Below are positions 1 through 9,150 of a stretch of 64,000 nucleotides of DNA, piece by piece. Both the position numbers and the translations under genes were made by a program. The notes beneath the pieces are model-generated. The model saw only the letters and a program-made list of their open reading frames with translations. It was not told where the DNA came from and did no database searches. The stretch lies in NCBI RefSeq assembly GCF_900107685.1, contig NZ_FNRQ01000002.1, positions 372,001 through 436,000 on the forward strand, written 5' to 3'. Each line of letters opens with the position of its first letter. The first letter of the stretch is position 1. Source of the stretch: Paraburkholderia sartisoli. Lineage in GTDB: Bacteria; Pseudomonadota; Gammaproteobacteria; Burkholderiales; Burkholderiaceae.

Positions 1-1459
1 CATCGTAGGCGTCCTGAAGACTCACGAACGAAGCGACATTGATCGCGACCGTCATGGCCGCGGCAGTAAAGCGCGGCATCGCCATCAACGTGCCGGCGCT
101 GACAAAGGGGATGGCGAGCAGCAGGATCAGCATCGGGAAATCATGCACGAGCGGCAGGATCGCGAACAGATAAACGCCGGCGATCACGACGCTCACGCTG
201 GTCCACGCAAAGAGGCCAAAGACCTTGGGCGCAGGTTCATCCAGCGAAGCAAAGAGACTGCAGGCGACTGCCACCATCGACACCATCCCCGCGCCGTTCT
301 CCCAGCCGGACAGGATCCATAGCGCGCAGGCGAAAAAGATGGCGACCACGGCGGAACCCGCCTGAAAGATCATCAGCCCACGATCGGCATGGAGCGTGGA
401 GCCCCCCAGCCGCCAGTGCAGAAAACGCGGCTGCCAGACCGGCGCATCAGGGTCGGCCCACGTCTGCCGCAGCGTGCAGCAGTCCTGCCACAGGTCGATC
501 AACTGCCGAAGCCGCCAGAGAACGACCGAGCGCAAGGCCCACGGCCATTGCGCGAGCGAATCGACCGGTGGCTCGAGCCGGACCAGTTCCGCGCGCAGTT
601 CATCCGCTGTTGCATCGGAGAGTCCCTCTTCCCACGTCCCGATCCATGCGCCGATTCGCTGTGCCAGGGCATCGAGCTCCGGGCTCCATGCCTGCGGCAA
701 CGCACGCAGCGCGAGAACCGGATCGACCAGTGAGGAGATGACGGGCAACAGCACGGCCATTCGCCCCCGCAATGCGCGGGCGTTCTCCAGCACGCGGGGT
801 GTCACGTCATCGTAGGTGAGCTGGCTGAGCGTCATCTCGAAGCCGTTGACCATGGTGGCGAGCCGCAGTCTTCGGGCGGAGACGTCCTTGCCGGCGGGCT
901 GCCCCACCAGCCAGGCGCGCGCCGCGGCAGCCGCATCCCGGAACCAGCCTGTGGTGTTTTCCGCGAGCACCGGCGCAATCCGGCTTGGAAAGAGCGACCC
1001 GCTAAACACACTGGCGCACGCGATGCCGAGCAGGATTTCCTCGCTGCGCGCGACGGCCACGTCGAAGATGCGCTCGGGCGTCCCGATCGTGGGAAGCGCG
1101 ATCAGCGGCAACGAATAGCCCGCGAGCAGGAAGACATAGGCGCGCGCGGTGCGATCCGATATGCCAAGAAAGAGGAAGGTCCCGGTCCAGATCGCCGTGA
1201 TCAGGCTGAAGAGCAAGGGCGTCTGTACAAAAGGCGGCACGAACGCCACGGCGGCCGCTGCGCCCAGCAACGTGCCCATCGCGCGGTACAGCGCTTTCGA
1301 GCGGGTCGCCCCCAGCAGCGGACTCGAGACGATGTAGACGCTCGACATGGCCCAGTAAGGGCGAGGCAACGCAAAAAAGAACGCGAGATAAAGCGCGACG
1401 GTGGCCGCGCCGAACGTTTTCAGGGAAAACAGCCAGTCGCGACCCGATGGCCAGTTCAT
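1..1459 (-). CDS. FUSC-family aromatic acid / fusaric acid exporter, 3' end outside window
   Basis: The reading frame opens with ATG at 1457-1459 and stays open to the left edge, so about 486 codons are visible and the C-terminus is missing. The translation begins MNWPSGRDWLFSLKTFGAAT and continues with hydrophobic segments (for example PRPYWAMSSVYIVSSPLLGAT). A polar soluble region follows, then a second hydrophobic block (VVAIFFACALWILSGWENGA). This two-block layout and the N-terminal W-x-FSLKTF-x-A-A pattern are typical of FUSC/AaeB efflux proteins of the inner membrane. In related bacteria these work with an HlyD-like periplasmic partner and export hydroxylated aromatic acids. No HlyD partner is visible upstream, so it would have to lie off the left edge. 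Family is fairly sure; substrate is unknown. Confidence 0.85.
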   Translation of the reverse strand, partial: MNWPSGRDWLFSLKTFGAATVALYLAFFFALPRPYWAMSSVYIVSSPLLGATRSKALYRAMGTLLGAAAAVAFVPPFVQTPLLFSLITAIWTGTFLFLGISDRTARAYVFLLAGYSLPLIALPTIGTPERIFDVAVARSEEILLGIACASVFSGSLFPSRIAPVLAENTTGWFRDAAAAARAWLVGQPAGKDVSARRLRLATMVNGFEMTLSQLTYDDVTPRVLENARALRGRMAVLLPVISSLVDPVLALRALPQAWSPELDALAQRIGAWIGTWEEGLSDATADELRAELVRLEPPVDSLAQWPWALRSVVLWRLRQLIDLWQDCCTLRQTWADPDAPVWQPRFLHWRLGGSTLHADRGLMIFQAGSAVVAIFFACALWILSGWENGAGMVSMVAVACSLFASLDEPAPKVFGLFAWTSVSVVIAGVYLFAILPLVHDFPMLILLLAIPFVSAGTLMAMPRFTAAAMTVAINVASFVSLQDAYD

Positions 1460-1565
1460 CTGGTATCACCCCGCTTTGCCGGATCCATGACCCGCCATCG
1501 TGAACCTTGCGCGTAAGCCCCCGAAAAACGCCGGACAGCCGCGGAACCCCACGTCTGATATCAGG

Positions 1566-1682
1566 TCATGCAACCCCGGCGTGACGCCGCTTTCCCGTGG
1601 CGGCCTGGAAGCTGAACGCCAGACCGGGCATCACCGCGACCATGGCACCGACGACCTTGATGCGCGACGGTATCGGGCTCAT
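1566..1682 (-). CDS. possible 38-residue peptide upstream of the FUSC exporter
   Basis: A short frame runs from ATG at 1680-1682 to TGA at 1566-1568. A good Shine-Dalgarno sequence (GGAGG, 5 nt before the ATG) precedes it. The peptide starts MSPIPSRIKVVGAMVAVMPG, with one weakly hydrophobic stretch, and ends in a basic tail. It lies between the cytochrome c gene (stop at 1720) and the FUSC gene. FUSC exporters are often preceded by a small membrane protein (DUF1656), but this peptide does not resemble that family. It could be a remnant of a longer gene or a spurious frame. I do not recognise it. Confidence 0.25.
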   Translation of the reverse strand: MSPIPSRIKVVGAMVAVMPGLAFSFQAATGKRRHAGVA

Positions 1683-1719
1683 GCTGGCCTCCACCACTGA
1701 ACGAACCGGAGACCGGACA

Positions 1720-3153
1720 TTAGGCGGCACTGGCGCGTCTGCGCGAGCGACGCACGACAAGCAGCGCAACGATGCCGAGGACAATGAGCACCGCGGCCAT
1801 GATTCCCGCGCGCGCGAGCCCCACCAGCGATGACGATTCACCCCCGGCGCGCAGCGCCCTGACCTGGTCGACCGTGACCGTCGCGTTGACGTTGCCGTAC
1901 CGCTTGAGCAGATAGTTGCCCAGCGTGGCGATCTGCTGGTCGGTGAGCAGCTGCGCGAAGCCCGGCATCAACATGTCCGGCGTGTCCGCCTGACGATGCA
2001 CGCCATCGAGCATCACCATCACGAGGTTGTTCGTGTTGCTGCGTCCGAGCGCCGTGTTGTGGAACAGCGACGGCAGGCCGCCATCGCTCGCCCCCTCGCC
2101 CTTCGCCTGGTGACACGACGCGCAGTACCCGTCATACAGTTGCACGCCGCCCAGCTGGTTCACGTCCGCGGGCCACGCCACCCCGCGCACATCCTCCAGA
2201 TCGCTGACCGGCTTGCCCCACGTCGCGGGCGGCTGCGTGTCCCCTGCCTGATGCACCGCCTGCACGGTCTTCAGATACACCGCCATCGCCTGCAGGTCCG
2301 CATCGCTCAGATGCCGCAGGCTGTTGTCCACCGCCTCCGCCATCGGACCGGCCGCCTGCGCCTTGCCCGTCGCGTGGCCGGTGCGCATGTAGCTCACCAG
2401 CTCCGCTTCGCTCCACGCGCCCACGCCGCTATTGGCGTCCGACGTGATGTTCGGCGCGACCCACGGCCCGACGGCCCCGCCCGCCAGGTCCTGCGAAGTC
2501 TCCTCGGCCATCAGCGCGTTGCGCGGACTGTGGCAGGTGCTGCAGTGCGCGAGCCCCTTCACCAGATACGCCCCGCGATTCCACTCCGCGCTCTTCGACG
2601 GATCCGGCTCGAATGGCTTTGAATCGAGGAACAGCATGTTCCACGCGGCCATCGACAGCCGGATGTTGAACGGGAACGGCAGCGAGCTCGCGCTCGCCGC
2701 TTCGTCCACCGGCGTCACGCCCTGCATGAAGTACGCGTAGAGCGCCTTCATGTCGTCGTCCGTCACCTGCGCGTACGACGTGTAGGGCATCGCCGGATAC
2801 AGGTGCGCGCCGTCGGCACGGATGCCCTTGCGCACCGCATCCGAGAATTGCCCGTACGTATAGTTGCCGATGCCGCCTGTCTTCGACGGCGTGATGTTCG
2901 TCGAGATGATGTTGCCGAGCGGCGTCGCCAGCGGCAGGCCGCCCGCAAACGGCTTGCCCGTGGGCGCCGTGTGGCAGGCCACGCAATCCCCTGCGGTGGC
3001 CAGATATTCGCCGCGCTTCAGAAGCGCCGCGTTGTCGGCGCTGGCTGGATCCGCCGCGTGCGCCGTCTCGCACATCGCAGCCAGTCCCGCCGCCGCCGTC
3101 AGCGCGCACAGCGCGAGCCGGCCCCAGAAATACACCCGTTCAGTCAGTTTCAT
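1720..3153 (-). CDS. triheme cytochrome c subunit of FAD-dependent sugar/polyol dehydrogenase
   Basis: This 477-residue protein has three CxxCH haem-binding motifs: CVACH at about 57-61, CSTCH at 204-208 and CASCH at 344-348. It has an N-terminal signal segment (about residues 8-32) and a C-terminal membrane anchor (about 445-467) followed by a basic tail. This is the layout of the beta subunit of Burkholderia FAD-glucose dehydrogenase and of gluconate and fructose dehydrogenases, which carries electrons from the flavoprotein to ubiquinone or an oxidase. ATG 3151-3153 was chosen because it begins the signal peptide; an open frame continues upstream but overlaps the flavoprotein gene. It is the last gene of a gamma-alpha-beta operon, 14 bp after the catalytic subunit. 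Confidence 0.92.
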   Translation of the reverse strand: MKLTERVYFWGRLALCALTAAAGLAAMCETAHAADPASADNAALLKRGEYLATAGDCVACHTAPTGKPFAGGLPLATPLGNIISTNITPSKTGGIGNYTYGQFSDAVRKGIRADGAHLYPAMPYTSYAQVTDDDMKALYAYFMQGVTPVDEAASASSLPFPFNIRLSMAAWNMLFLDSKPFEPDPSKSAEWNRGAYLVKGLAHCSTCHSPRNALMAEETSQDLAGGAVGPWVAPNITSDANSGVGAWSEAELVSYMRTGHATGKAQAAGPMAEAVDNSLRHLSDADLQAMAVYLKTVQAVHQAGDTQPPATWGKPVSDLEDVRGVAWPADVNQLGGVQLYDGYCASCHQAKGEGASDGGLPSLFHNTALGRSNTNNLVMVMLDGVHRQADTPDMLMPGFAQLLTDQQIATLGNYLLKRYGNVNATVTVDQVRALRAGGESSSLVGLARAGIMAAVLIVLGIVALLVVRRSRRRASAA

Positions 3154-3167
3154 GGCGAGCGGCTCCT

Positions 3168-4772
3168 TCAGGTCGTCGTCGCGTGGATGTGCTCGGCTGT
3201 GCGCAGGCCCAGCGCCACACCCGTCAACGTCGAATTCACCGTCGCCGCCGTTGGCATCACGCCGGTGCTGGCGATGAACAGGTTCTCGTGATCGTGCGTG
3301 CGTCCGAACGCATCCACCACCGAATCCTTCGGGTCGCTGCCCATGCTCATCGTCCCGGTGATGTGCTGGTTGTTCGCGTACTGACCGTCGGCGGTATAGC
3401 GCAGGTTCGTGCCACCCATCAGTTCGGCGATTTTCGTGAAGTGCTCCTTGCCCATCGCCGCGCCCCGGTGCAGATAGTCGTCCAGCGAGTAATGAACCTC
3501 CGGCTTGGGCAGACCCAGCGCATCTTTCTGCGAACTGAGCGTCACGCGGTTTTCCGGATTGGGCAGCACCTCCAGCACCGTCTTCACGTTCATCTGACGC
3601 GCCGAGCGGTAACGCATCTGCTTTTCGAGTTCGGCTCCGTACACCCCCGCCGCAATCAGGTCCTCGGTCACCGACCGGACCTGCGAAATGTTCGTGAAGT
3701 CGAGGCGGAACGCCGCGGACTCCGAGCGGAATGCGCCGTCCCTGAGCGTGTTGATCGACGATGGACTTTGCGGCCCTCGCCCCAGCCAGACATCCTCGTC
3801 GGCATCGAACGTCAGCGAACTGCTCGGGTGGTCCATCAGATTGCGGCCGACCATCCCGGAGCTGTTGGCGAGGCCGTTCGGGTATTTGTCGCTGGCCGAC
3901 ATCAGCAGCAGCTTCGGGCTCTCGATGCCGTTCGCCGCCAGCACGAAGATCTTGCCCGTCACGCGGTGCGTGCCCTTGTCCGGATCGTAGTAGTTCACCG
4001 CGACGATCTTCCCGCTGCCGTCGTGTTCGATGCGATACACCACCGCGTTCGGCAACACCTTCGCGCCGGCCTTCTCCGCGGCCTGTACCGCAAGGCCGCC
4101 GGTGTACTGCGCATCGATCGGACAGATCGGCTGGCAGTTGTTGTTGCCGCAACAGGCGGGCCGGCCGTCATAGTTGCGGCTGTTGCGCGCAGTCGTATTG
4201 GTGACCACCGGGTAGCCGCCCGCGGCGAGGCGCTCCCGCACCCGGCGCATCGCCCACGGCTCGACCACCGGCTCCATCGGGAACGGCTTGACGCGCGGCG
4301 AGCCAGTGTTCGGCGCACCCGACACGCCCATCTTCACTTCGCCTTCGTAGTAGAACGGCTCGAGATCGTCGTAGCTGATCGGCCAGTCCTTGCCCACGCC
4401 GTACAGCGTCTTGAGCCGCAGGTCGTTCGGCAGCACGCGCCATGCGTGCGCGGCCCAGTGCCACGTCGTGCCGCCCACCACGCGAAGATACTCGGCCGGA
4501 TACGGATACGGGCCCGCCTGTATGAGATAGCCATTGTCTTTCGGGTGGTAGATCGGCTGGGGCGCCCATGCCGTGCCCGGGTAATACGGCGCGACCCAGT
4601 CGCCCTTGCGCGGCGAGTTGCGGTAGTTCGCCGTGATCTGGCCGCGATCGATACGCGGGCCCGCTTCGAGAATCAGGACCGAGCGGCCCTGCTTCACCAG
4701 CCGCTCAGCCACGAGCGCGCCGCAGATGCCCGAACCGATCACCACTACGTCCGCGGAATCCTGTTGTGCCAT
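3168..4772 (-). CDS. GMC-family FAD dehydrogenase catalytic subunit with Fe-S motif
   Basis: This 534-residue flavoprotein oxidises a sugar, polyol or aldonate and passes electrons to the cytochrome c encoded next. It shows the N-terminal dinucleotide-binding motif GSGICG (13-18), the GMC motif around GGTTWHWAAHAW (100-111), and a cysteine cluster CCGNNNCQPICPI (207-219). That cluster matches the 3Fe-4S site of Burkholderia FAD-glucose dehydrogenase. A C-terminal HITGTMSMG carries the catalytic-type His. ATG 4770-4772 has an AGGAG Shine-Dalgarno 7 nt upstream. The upstream open extension is rich in Arg and is not part of the protein. Glucose, gluconate, sorbitol and fructose are all possible substrates; sequence alone does not decide. 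Confidence 0.92.
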   Translation of the reverse strand: MAQQDSADVVVIGSGICGALVAERLVKQGRSVLILEAGPRIDRGQITANYRNSPRKGDWVAPYYPGTAWAPQPIYHPKDNGYLIQAGPYPYPAEYLRVVGGTTWHWAAHAWRVLPNDLRLKTLYGVGKDWPISYDDLEPFYYEGEVKMGVSGAPNTGSPRVKPFPMEPVVEPWAMRRVRERLAAGGYPVVTNTTARNSRNYDGRPACCGNNNCQPICPIDAQYTGGLAVQAAEKAGAKVLPNAVVYRIEHDGSGKIVAVNYYDPDKGTHRVTGKIFVLAANGIESPKLLLMSASDKYPNGLANSSGMVGRNLMDHPSSSLTFDADEDVWLGRGPQSPSSINTLRDGAFRSESAAFRLDFTNISQVRSVTEDLIAAGVYGAELEKQMRYRSARQMNVKTVLEVLPNPENRVTLSSQKDALGLPKPEVHYSLDDYLHRGAAMGKEHFTKIAELMGGTNLRYTADGQYANNQHITGTMSMGSDPKDSVVDAFGRTHDHENLFIASTGVMPTAATVNSTLTGVALGLRTAEHIHATTT

Positions 4773-4783
4773 GTGTTTTCTCC

Positions 4784-5320
4784 TCAGACCGGTTTCGTTG
4801 CCCAGCTGCCATACACGCCGTACGAGTAACTCGGCGGTTTGAGCTTGTCGGCCGTTATCACATTCAGCAGGTTCGTCTCGAACGCGATGCATTTCGCCCG
4901 CTCGCCTTCGCCGACGATGCCCGTGTACCACGCCGTCACGATCCTGCGCGGCACCGGTGCCAGCGCCGATTTCTCCGCGTCCAGCATCTTCTGCAGCGCC
5001 ATCGGGTCGGCCTTGTGGTCGTTGACATAGGCGAGCAGCCCTTGATGCTGTTCGCCGAAGCTGCTGTCGTCGGCGACGAGCGCCCTGTACAGCCTTGCCG
5101 CGAGCGTCGCGTCGAGCGAGGCCTGCCCTGTCAGGAGCTTCGATATCTGCAGGAAACTGTCAGGCGCAGGTGCAGGCGCGGCTGAAGCCGCCGGTTGGGA
5201 CTGGGCCGTCGCCCACGGAACGAACGACGCGGTATAGGCGGCCAGCACGGCCGCCAGAAGCGTGCGCCGCTGACGATCCGGCATCGGATTGTCGCGGGTA
5301 GAAACCGTTAATTTTTTCAT
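4784..5320 (-). CDS. small (gamma) subunit of FAD sugar dehydrogenase, gluconate 2-dehydrogenase subunit 3 family
   Basis: A 178-residue protein with an N-terminal export signal containing an RQRRTLLAA twin-arginine-like sequence. It then has the subunit-3 pattern FLQISKLLTGQASLDATLA and a C-terminal W-x-x-KP. In this family the gamma subunit carries the Tat signal and takes the folded flavoprotein across the membrane. It starts the operon and ends 11 bp before the catalytic subunit. ATG at 5318-5320 is used; an internal ATG 12 codons later (MPDRQRR) is a plausible alternative that places the arginines closer to the N-terminus. Confidence 0.85.
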   Translation of the reverse strand: MKKLTVSTRDNPMPDRQRRTLLAAVLAAYTASFVPWATAQSQPAASAAPAPAPDSFLQISKLLTGQASLDATLAARLYRALVADDSSFGEQHQGLLAYVNDHKADPMALQKMLDAEKSALAPVPRRIVTAWYTGIVGEGERAKCIAFETNLLNVITADKLKPPSYSYGVYGSWATKPV

Positions 5321-5750
5321 GTCACCCACCTGATATCGACCGCGGCGCCGCAATAGAACCCGCTCGCGAAAATCTCATGATCATCGCGCCCCGAAGTGGC
5401 GCGATGATGACTGGCGCACCCGCCACATTGACTATAAGCATAATTTCCCGTGCATTCACACACGACTATCAACTTCACAACGACTGCTCAAGACCCGTTG
5501 CGCGAGACCTGTTGCATCGCCTTCCTGCAATCTCAACTCACGCAGAAGGCCAGTGCAATTGCAGTCCCGGTCCGGTACTCCGGCCGGGACGATCACCTGC
5601 CACAAACAGGCCGGGGCGCAGCATGCCATAGAGTGCAATCTGGTGCAGCGAACAGGGCAACACATGGAACACCGGCGCGAGCGCGCTGCCACTTCGTGCA
5701 GCAAGATGTGCGTCAGATCATCGGCATCGTCACCCGTTGCCGGGCAACAC
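5321..5750. other. intergenic region between sugar dehydrogenase operon and cytochrome bd genes
   Basis: About 430 bp without a supported gene. The part next to the sugar dehydrogenase operon (5420-5460) is AT-richer (TATAAGCATAATTT on the plus strand) and probably holds the minus-strand promoter of that operon. The rest, 5500-5750, would be the 3' untranslated region of the cytochrome bd operon. I saw no clear terminator. Confidence 0.4.
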
Positions 5751-5912
5751 TCAGTGCGTCTTCAATCCAGCGGCGCTCATGCCGAGACGAATGATCTCGA
5801 CCACCAAGCCGAGCGCCAGCACGCTCGCGAGCCAGATGCCGCCCAGCCATGCCAGACGTTTCCATACCGGCAGCGCCTCTTCTGAATTCATCCCGGATGT
5901 TCCTCGCGGCAT
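5751..5912 (-). CDS. DUF2474-type small membrane subunit of cytochrome bd oxidase
   Basis: A 53-residue protein with a single hydrophobic helix (about 23-43, beginning LAWLGGIWLASVLALG) preceded by the PVWKRL motif. This matches the DUF2474 family of tiny proteins found behind CIO-type cydAB genes, with the same role as CydX. ATG is at 5910-5912 and TGA at 5751-5753. It lies 9 bp after the stop of the subunit II gene. An internal ATG at codon 8 (MNSEEALP) could be the true start. Genes this small are commonly missed. Confidence 0.75.
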   Translation of the reverse strand: MPRGTSGMNSEEALPVWKRLAWLGGIWLASVLALGLVVEIIRLGMSAAGLKTH

Positions 5913-5921
5913 GATTCACCC

Positions 5922-6935
5922 TCAGTGATAACCTTCGCCCACTTTCACCTTGCCCCGGAACACGTAGTAGCTCCATGCGGAGTAGCCCAGGATGAACGGC
6001 AGGATGAACAACGCCCCGACGAGAGAAAATCCCTGGCTCTGCGGCGGTGACGCCGCTTCCCAGATGGACACCGACGGCGGAATGATGTTGGGCCAGAGGC
6101 TGATGCCGAGGCCGCTATAGCCGAGAAAAACCAGCAGCAATGTCAGCAGGAATGGCGTGACGGTCGCGCGTCGGGCGAGAGCCCGCAACACGGCGAGAAA
6201 TCCAAGCAGCACCAGAACCGGCACGGGAAGGAAGAACAGAAGATTGGGCATGCTGAACCAGCGGCGCGCGATCTCGGGATGGGAAAGCGGCGTCCACACG
6301 CTGACGATACCGACGACCACGAGCAACGCGCACGCCAGATAAAACGCAAGCCCATGCATCTGCTCCTGCAGTCGCCCCTCTGTTTTCATGATCAGCCACG
6401 TACAGCCGAGCTGCGCATAGGCGACCACCAGCGCCATACCGCAAAAGAGCGGGAAAGGGCGGAGCCAGTCGAGCGAGCCACCCGCATAGGCATGGTCGAC
6501 CACCGGCAGGCCATCGATGAACGCACCGAGCACGACGCCCTGAAAAAACGTCGCGACCAGTGACCCGCCGATAAACGACTTGTCCCAGATGTGCCGCCTG
6601 TGCTCTGTTGCCTTGAAGCGGAATTCGAATGCCACGCCGCGGAAGATCAGGCCCATCAGCATGAACATGATCGGCAGATAGAGCGCGCTGAGCACGACCG
6701 AATAGGCCAGAGGAAACGCGCCGAACAGCCCCGCTCCGCCCAGCACCAGCCAGGTCTCGTTGCCATCCCACACGGGCGCTACCGTGTTCATCATCACGTC
6801 GCGCTCCTCCTTTTCCCGGACCGTGAAAAAGAGCAGGCCGATGCCGAGATCGAAGCCGTCCATCACCACATACATCATCACGCCGAAGACAATGATGAGT
6901 GCCCAGATCAGGGAAAGATCGATGCCCATGTTCAA
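5922..6935 (-). CDS. cydB: cytochrome bd-type (CIO) ubiquinol oxidase subunit II
   Basis: 337 residues, very hydrophobic, with the subunit II signature YVVMDGFDLGIG near the N-terminus and the WDGNETWLV motif at about 55. It pairs with CydA to form the quinol oxidase that reduces oxygen to water without pumping protons. Its ATG overlaps the stop of cydA by 4 bp (ATGA), so translation is probably coupled. In Pseudomonas-type nomenclature it would be cioB. Confidence 0.95.
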   Translation of the reverse strand: MNMGIDLSLIWALIIVFGVMMYVVMDGFDLGIGLLFFTVREKEERDVMMNTVAPVWDGNETWLVLGGAGLFGAFPLAYSVVLSALYLPIMFMLMGLIFRGVAFEFRFKATEHRRHIWDKSFIGGSLVATFFQGVVLGAFIDGLPVVDHAYAGGSLDWLRPFPLFCGMALVVAYAQLGCTWLIMKTEGRLQEQMHGLAFYLACALLVVVGIVSVWTPLSHPEIARRWFSMPNLLFFLPVPVLVLLGFLAVLRALARRATVTPFLLTLLLVFLGYSGLGISLWPNIIPPSVSIWEAASPPQSQGFSLVGALFILPFILGYSAWSYYVFRGKVKVGEGYH

Positions 6936-8368
6936 ACCCTTCCTGCGGGACTGCCGGGGTTGTCGTCTGAATCTTCCCCAGACGCCGAAAGGGGACGCGC
7001 AGGCGTGCGCGCCCGGCCCGCCCCGCCGTGAGTCTGCTGCAGGCCTTCATCGGTGACAGGCCCCTTGCGCACCAGACGCAGGATGTACATGATGCCAAGG
7101 CCGAACAGCGAGAAATAGACGAGCACGAACAGGATGAGACTCAACCCGACCTGTGCGGTGCTCAGCGGCGACGATGCATCGGCCGTGCGCATCACGCCGT
7201 ACACGACCCACGGCTGACGGCCCATCTCGGTCGTCACCCAGCCGGCCAGCAGCGCGATCAGGCCAACCGGGCCGATCCACTGCACAACGGAGAGAAAAGC
7301 CCGGGAGGTGTACAGACGGCCACGCAGACGCAGGACAAAGCTCCAGATGCCGGTCAGGATCATCAGGACGCCCATGCCGACCATCAGACGAAAGGTCCAG
7401 AAGACCACCGTCGAATCCGGCCGATCCCCGGGCGGGAAGTCCTTCAATGCAGGCACCTGTTTACTCAGGCTATGGGTCAGGATGAGGCTGCCGAGATACG
7501 GAATTTCGATCGCGTACCGGGTGACTTCGGCCTTCATGTCCGGCCAGCCGACGAGGATCAGCGGCGTCGGTTGTCCGGGAACGTTCTCCCAGTGCCCTTC
7601 CATCGCGGCGATTTTCGCGGGCTGATGTTCGAGCGTGTTCAGGCCATGTGCGTCGCCGACCACGGCCTGGATTGGAGCTACGATCAACGCCATCCACATG
7701 GCCATCGACAGCATGGTGCGAATTGCAGGGTTATCCCGGCCTCTCAGCAGATGCCAGGCCGCCGATGAGCCGACGAAGAACGCCGTGGCAAGAAACGCCG
7801 CGATGGCCATGTGCGCAAGCCGGAACGGAAACGACGGATTGAAGATCACCGCTAGCCAGTCGACCGGCACGGCGCGCCCGTCGATGACCTCATAGCCTTG
7901 GGGCGTCTGCATCCAGCTGTTGGACGCGAGAATCCAGAAAGTCGAGACGAGCGTGCCGAGCGCGACCATTGTGGTCGCAAAGAAATGCAGTCCGCGCCCC
8001 ACCCGGTTCCAGCCGAAAAGCATGACGCCCAGAAAGCCCGCTTCCAGGAAGAACGCCGTTAGCACTTCATAGGTAAGAAGCGGCCCCGTGATGCCGCCTG
8101 CAAAGTACGAAAACCGGCTCCAGTTGGTCCCGAACTGGTAGGCCATGACAACACCCGAAACGACACCCATGCCGAAGTTCACCGCGAAGATCTTCGACCA
8201 GAAGTGGTAGAGGTCGCGATAGGACGCTTTCCCGGTTCTTAGCCACAGCCCTTCGACGACGGCCAGAAAACTCGCGAGGCCAATCGTGATCGCCGGAAAA
8301 ATGATGTGGAAACCAATAGTAAAGGCAAACTGAAGACGGGCAAGATGAAGCGCTGTCGTGTTATACAT
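6932..8368 (-). CDS. cydA: cytochrome bd-type (CIO) ubiquinol oxidase subunit I
   Basis: The haem-carrying subunit, 478 residues from the preferred ATG at 8366-8368. It shows LARLQFAF-x-x-GFHIIFPA at the N-terminus, a short Q-loop containing GWPD, and the quinol-site motif GRQPWVVYG. The short Q-loop places it in the cyanide-insensitive (CioA-like) branch rather than the E. coli long-loop branch. An ATG three codons upstream (8377) lies directly against the AAGGA Shine-Dalgarno, while the chosen ATG has an 8-nt spacing. The C-terminal tail (about 40 residues, polar and Pro/Arg-rich) is longer than usual. It is the first gene of cydA-cydB-DUF2474. Confidence 0.95.
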   Translation of the reverse strand: MYNTTALHLARLQFAFTIGFHIIFPAITIGLASFLAVVEGLWLRTGKASYRDLYHFWSKIFAVNFGMGVVSGVVMAYQFGTNWSRFSYFAGGITGPLLTYEVLTAFFLEAGFLGVMLFGWNRVGRGLHFFATTMVALGTLVSTFWILASNSWMQTPQGYEVIDGRAVPVDWLAVIFNPSFPFRLAHMAIAAFLATAFFVGSSAAWHLLRGRDNPAIRTMLSMAMWMALIVAPIQAVVGDAHGLNTLEHQPAKIAAMEGHWENVPGQPTPLILVGWPDMKAEVTRYAIEIPYLGSLILTHSLSKQVPALKDFPPGDRPDSTVVFWTFRLMVGMGVLMILTGIWSFVLRLRGRLYTSRAFLSVVQWIGPVGLIALLAGWVTTEMGRQPWVVYGVMRTADASSPLSTAQVGLSLILFVLVYFSLFGLGIMYILRLVRKGPVTDEGLQQTHGGAGRARTPARPLSASGEDSDDNPGSPAGRV

Positions 8369-8968
8369 GTCCGACATCCTTTTAACCCTAAAACTGTGTG
8401 CCTCGTATTGAAGCAGCGTTTCTTCAGGTCAGGGACTCGCGCGACGGCGCAACCCCTGCGGGCCGGTCAGGCATGGTCACCCTCTGGCTGGTGAGCGCGA
8501 TCCTGTGCGAGTCATCATAGGCATGGTTTCCAGGTTGTACAAGAATTTTTCATGAATCCACGCCGGACATGCTGCGCAGGCACCGTTCGCTTTTTCATCG
8601 AATAAATACGTCATCCTGATGAATCGGGCCTGACTGTATTGCGCAATCGGGATTCGTCCGCACGCAACACATTTTCCTCAGGCAAAGGTCTGGATGCGAT
8701 TGATTTCCAGTCGGCATGCGCCTCGAGGTCACCGGTCTGCCTGACTGCCCCGCCAACTAGTTTGACTATTACAAACAGTCAGAAAACCGGAGACAGCCGA
8801 CGTGAAGAAAATGACGAGGCTGATCGTGATAACGATGATTGACAGACGCAAACACGGGCACTACGAATTTTGTTGAGGATCGTGCGCGTGACTCATGACG
8901 GCAGCGGCACCGCGTGAATTCCTGATGCCTGTTTCTGCTCGGTACGCAGTGCGGTTGGGGAAGATATT

Positions 8969-9010
8969 CGCCCGCGGGCTCACCTCGACAATGCGGTGAG
9001 CCGGCGGGCG
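8969..9010. terminator. large GC-rich inverted repeat, 16-bp arms
   Basis: The left arm CGCCCGCGGGCTCACC (8969-8984) and right arm GGTGAGCCGGCGGGCG (8995-9010) pair with one mismatch around a 10-nt loop. It lies 140 bp beyond the porin stop codon on the minus strand. No T-tract follows on either strand, so it may be a Rho-assisted terminator, an RNA-stabilising stem or a protein site. Confidence 0.45.
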
Positions 9011-9098
9011 CTGAGGATGATCACGAGACCGGCAAGGAACAGCGCGCTACAAGGCGTAAATGATTCCGCCGAAGCTTCAGCGGATCACGCAACAAACG

Positions 9099-9119
9099 AC
9101 GCCGCGAATGTAGCGGCGT
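9099..9119 (-). terminator. probable terminator after porin gene
   Basis: Perfect 7-bp arms ACGCCGC / GCGGCGT around a 7-nt loop, 32 bp after the porin stop. On the minus strand the stem is followed by CGTTTGTTG, a short T-rich tail consistent with a weak intrinsic terminator ending the ubiD-porin operon. Confidence 0.5.
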
Positions 9120-9150
9120 GCCCTGCTACGTGTCCCGGGGTTTCGTTCGT

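Larger units (their letters stand above)
8369..9150. other. long intergenic region upstream of cydA
   Basis: About 780 bp with no convincing gene. The cydA-proximal part (8500-8640) is AT-rich and should contain the oxidase promoter. On the plus strand, a GGAGA-preceded GTG at about 8802 opens a 24-codon frame beginning VKKMTRLIVIT. That resembles the start of a porin signal peptide but stops quickly, so it may be a relic. Two stem-loops are listed separately. Confidence 0.35.
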
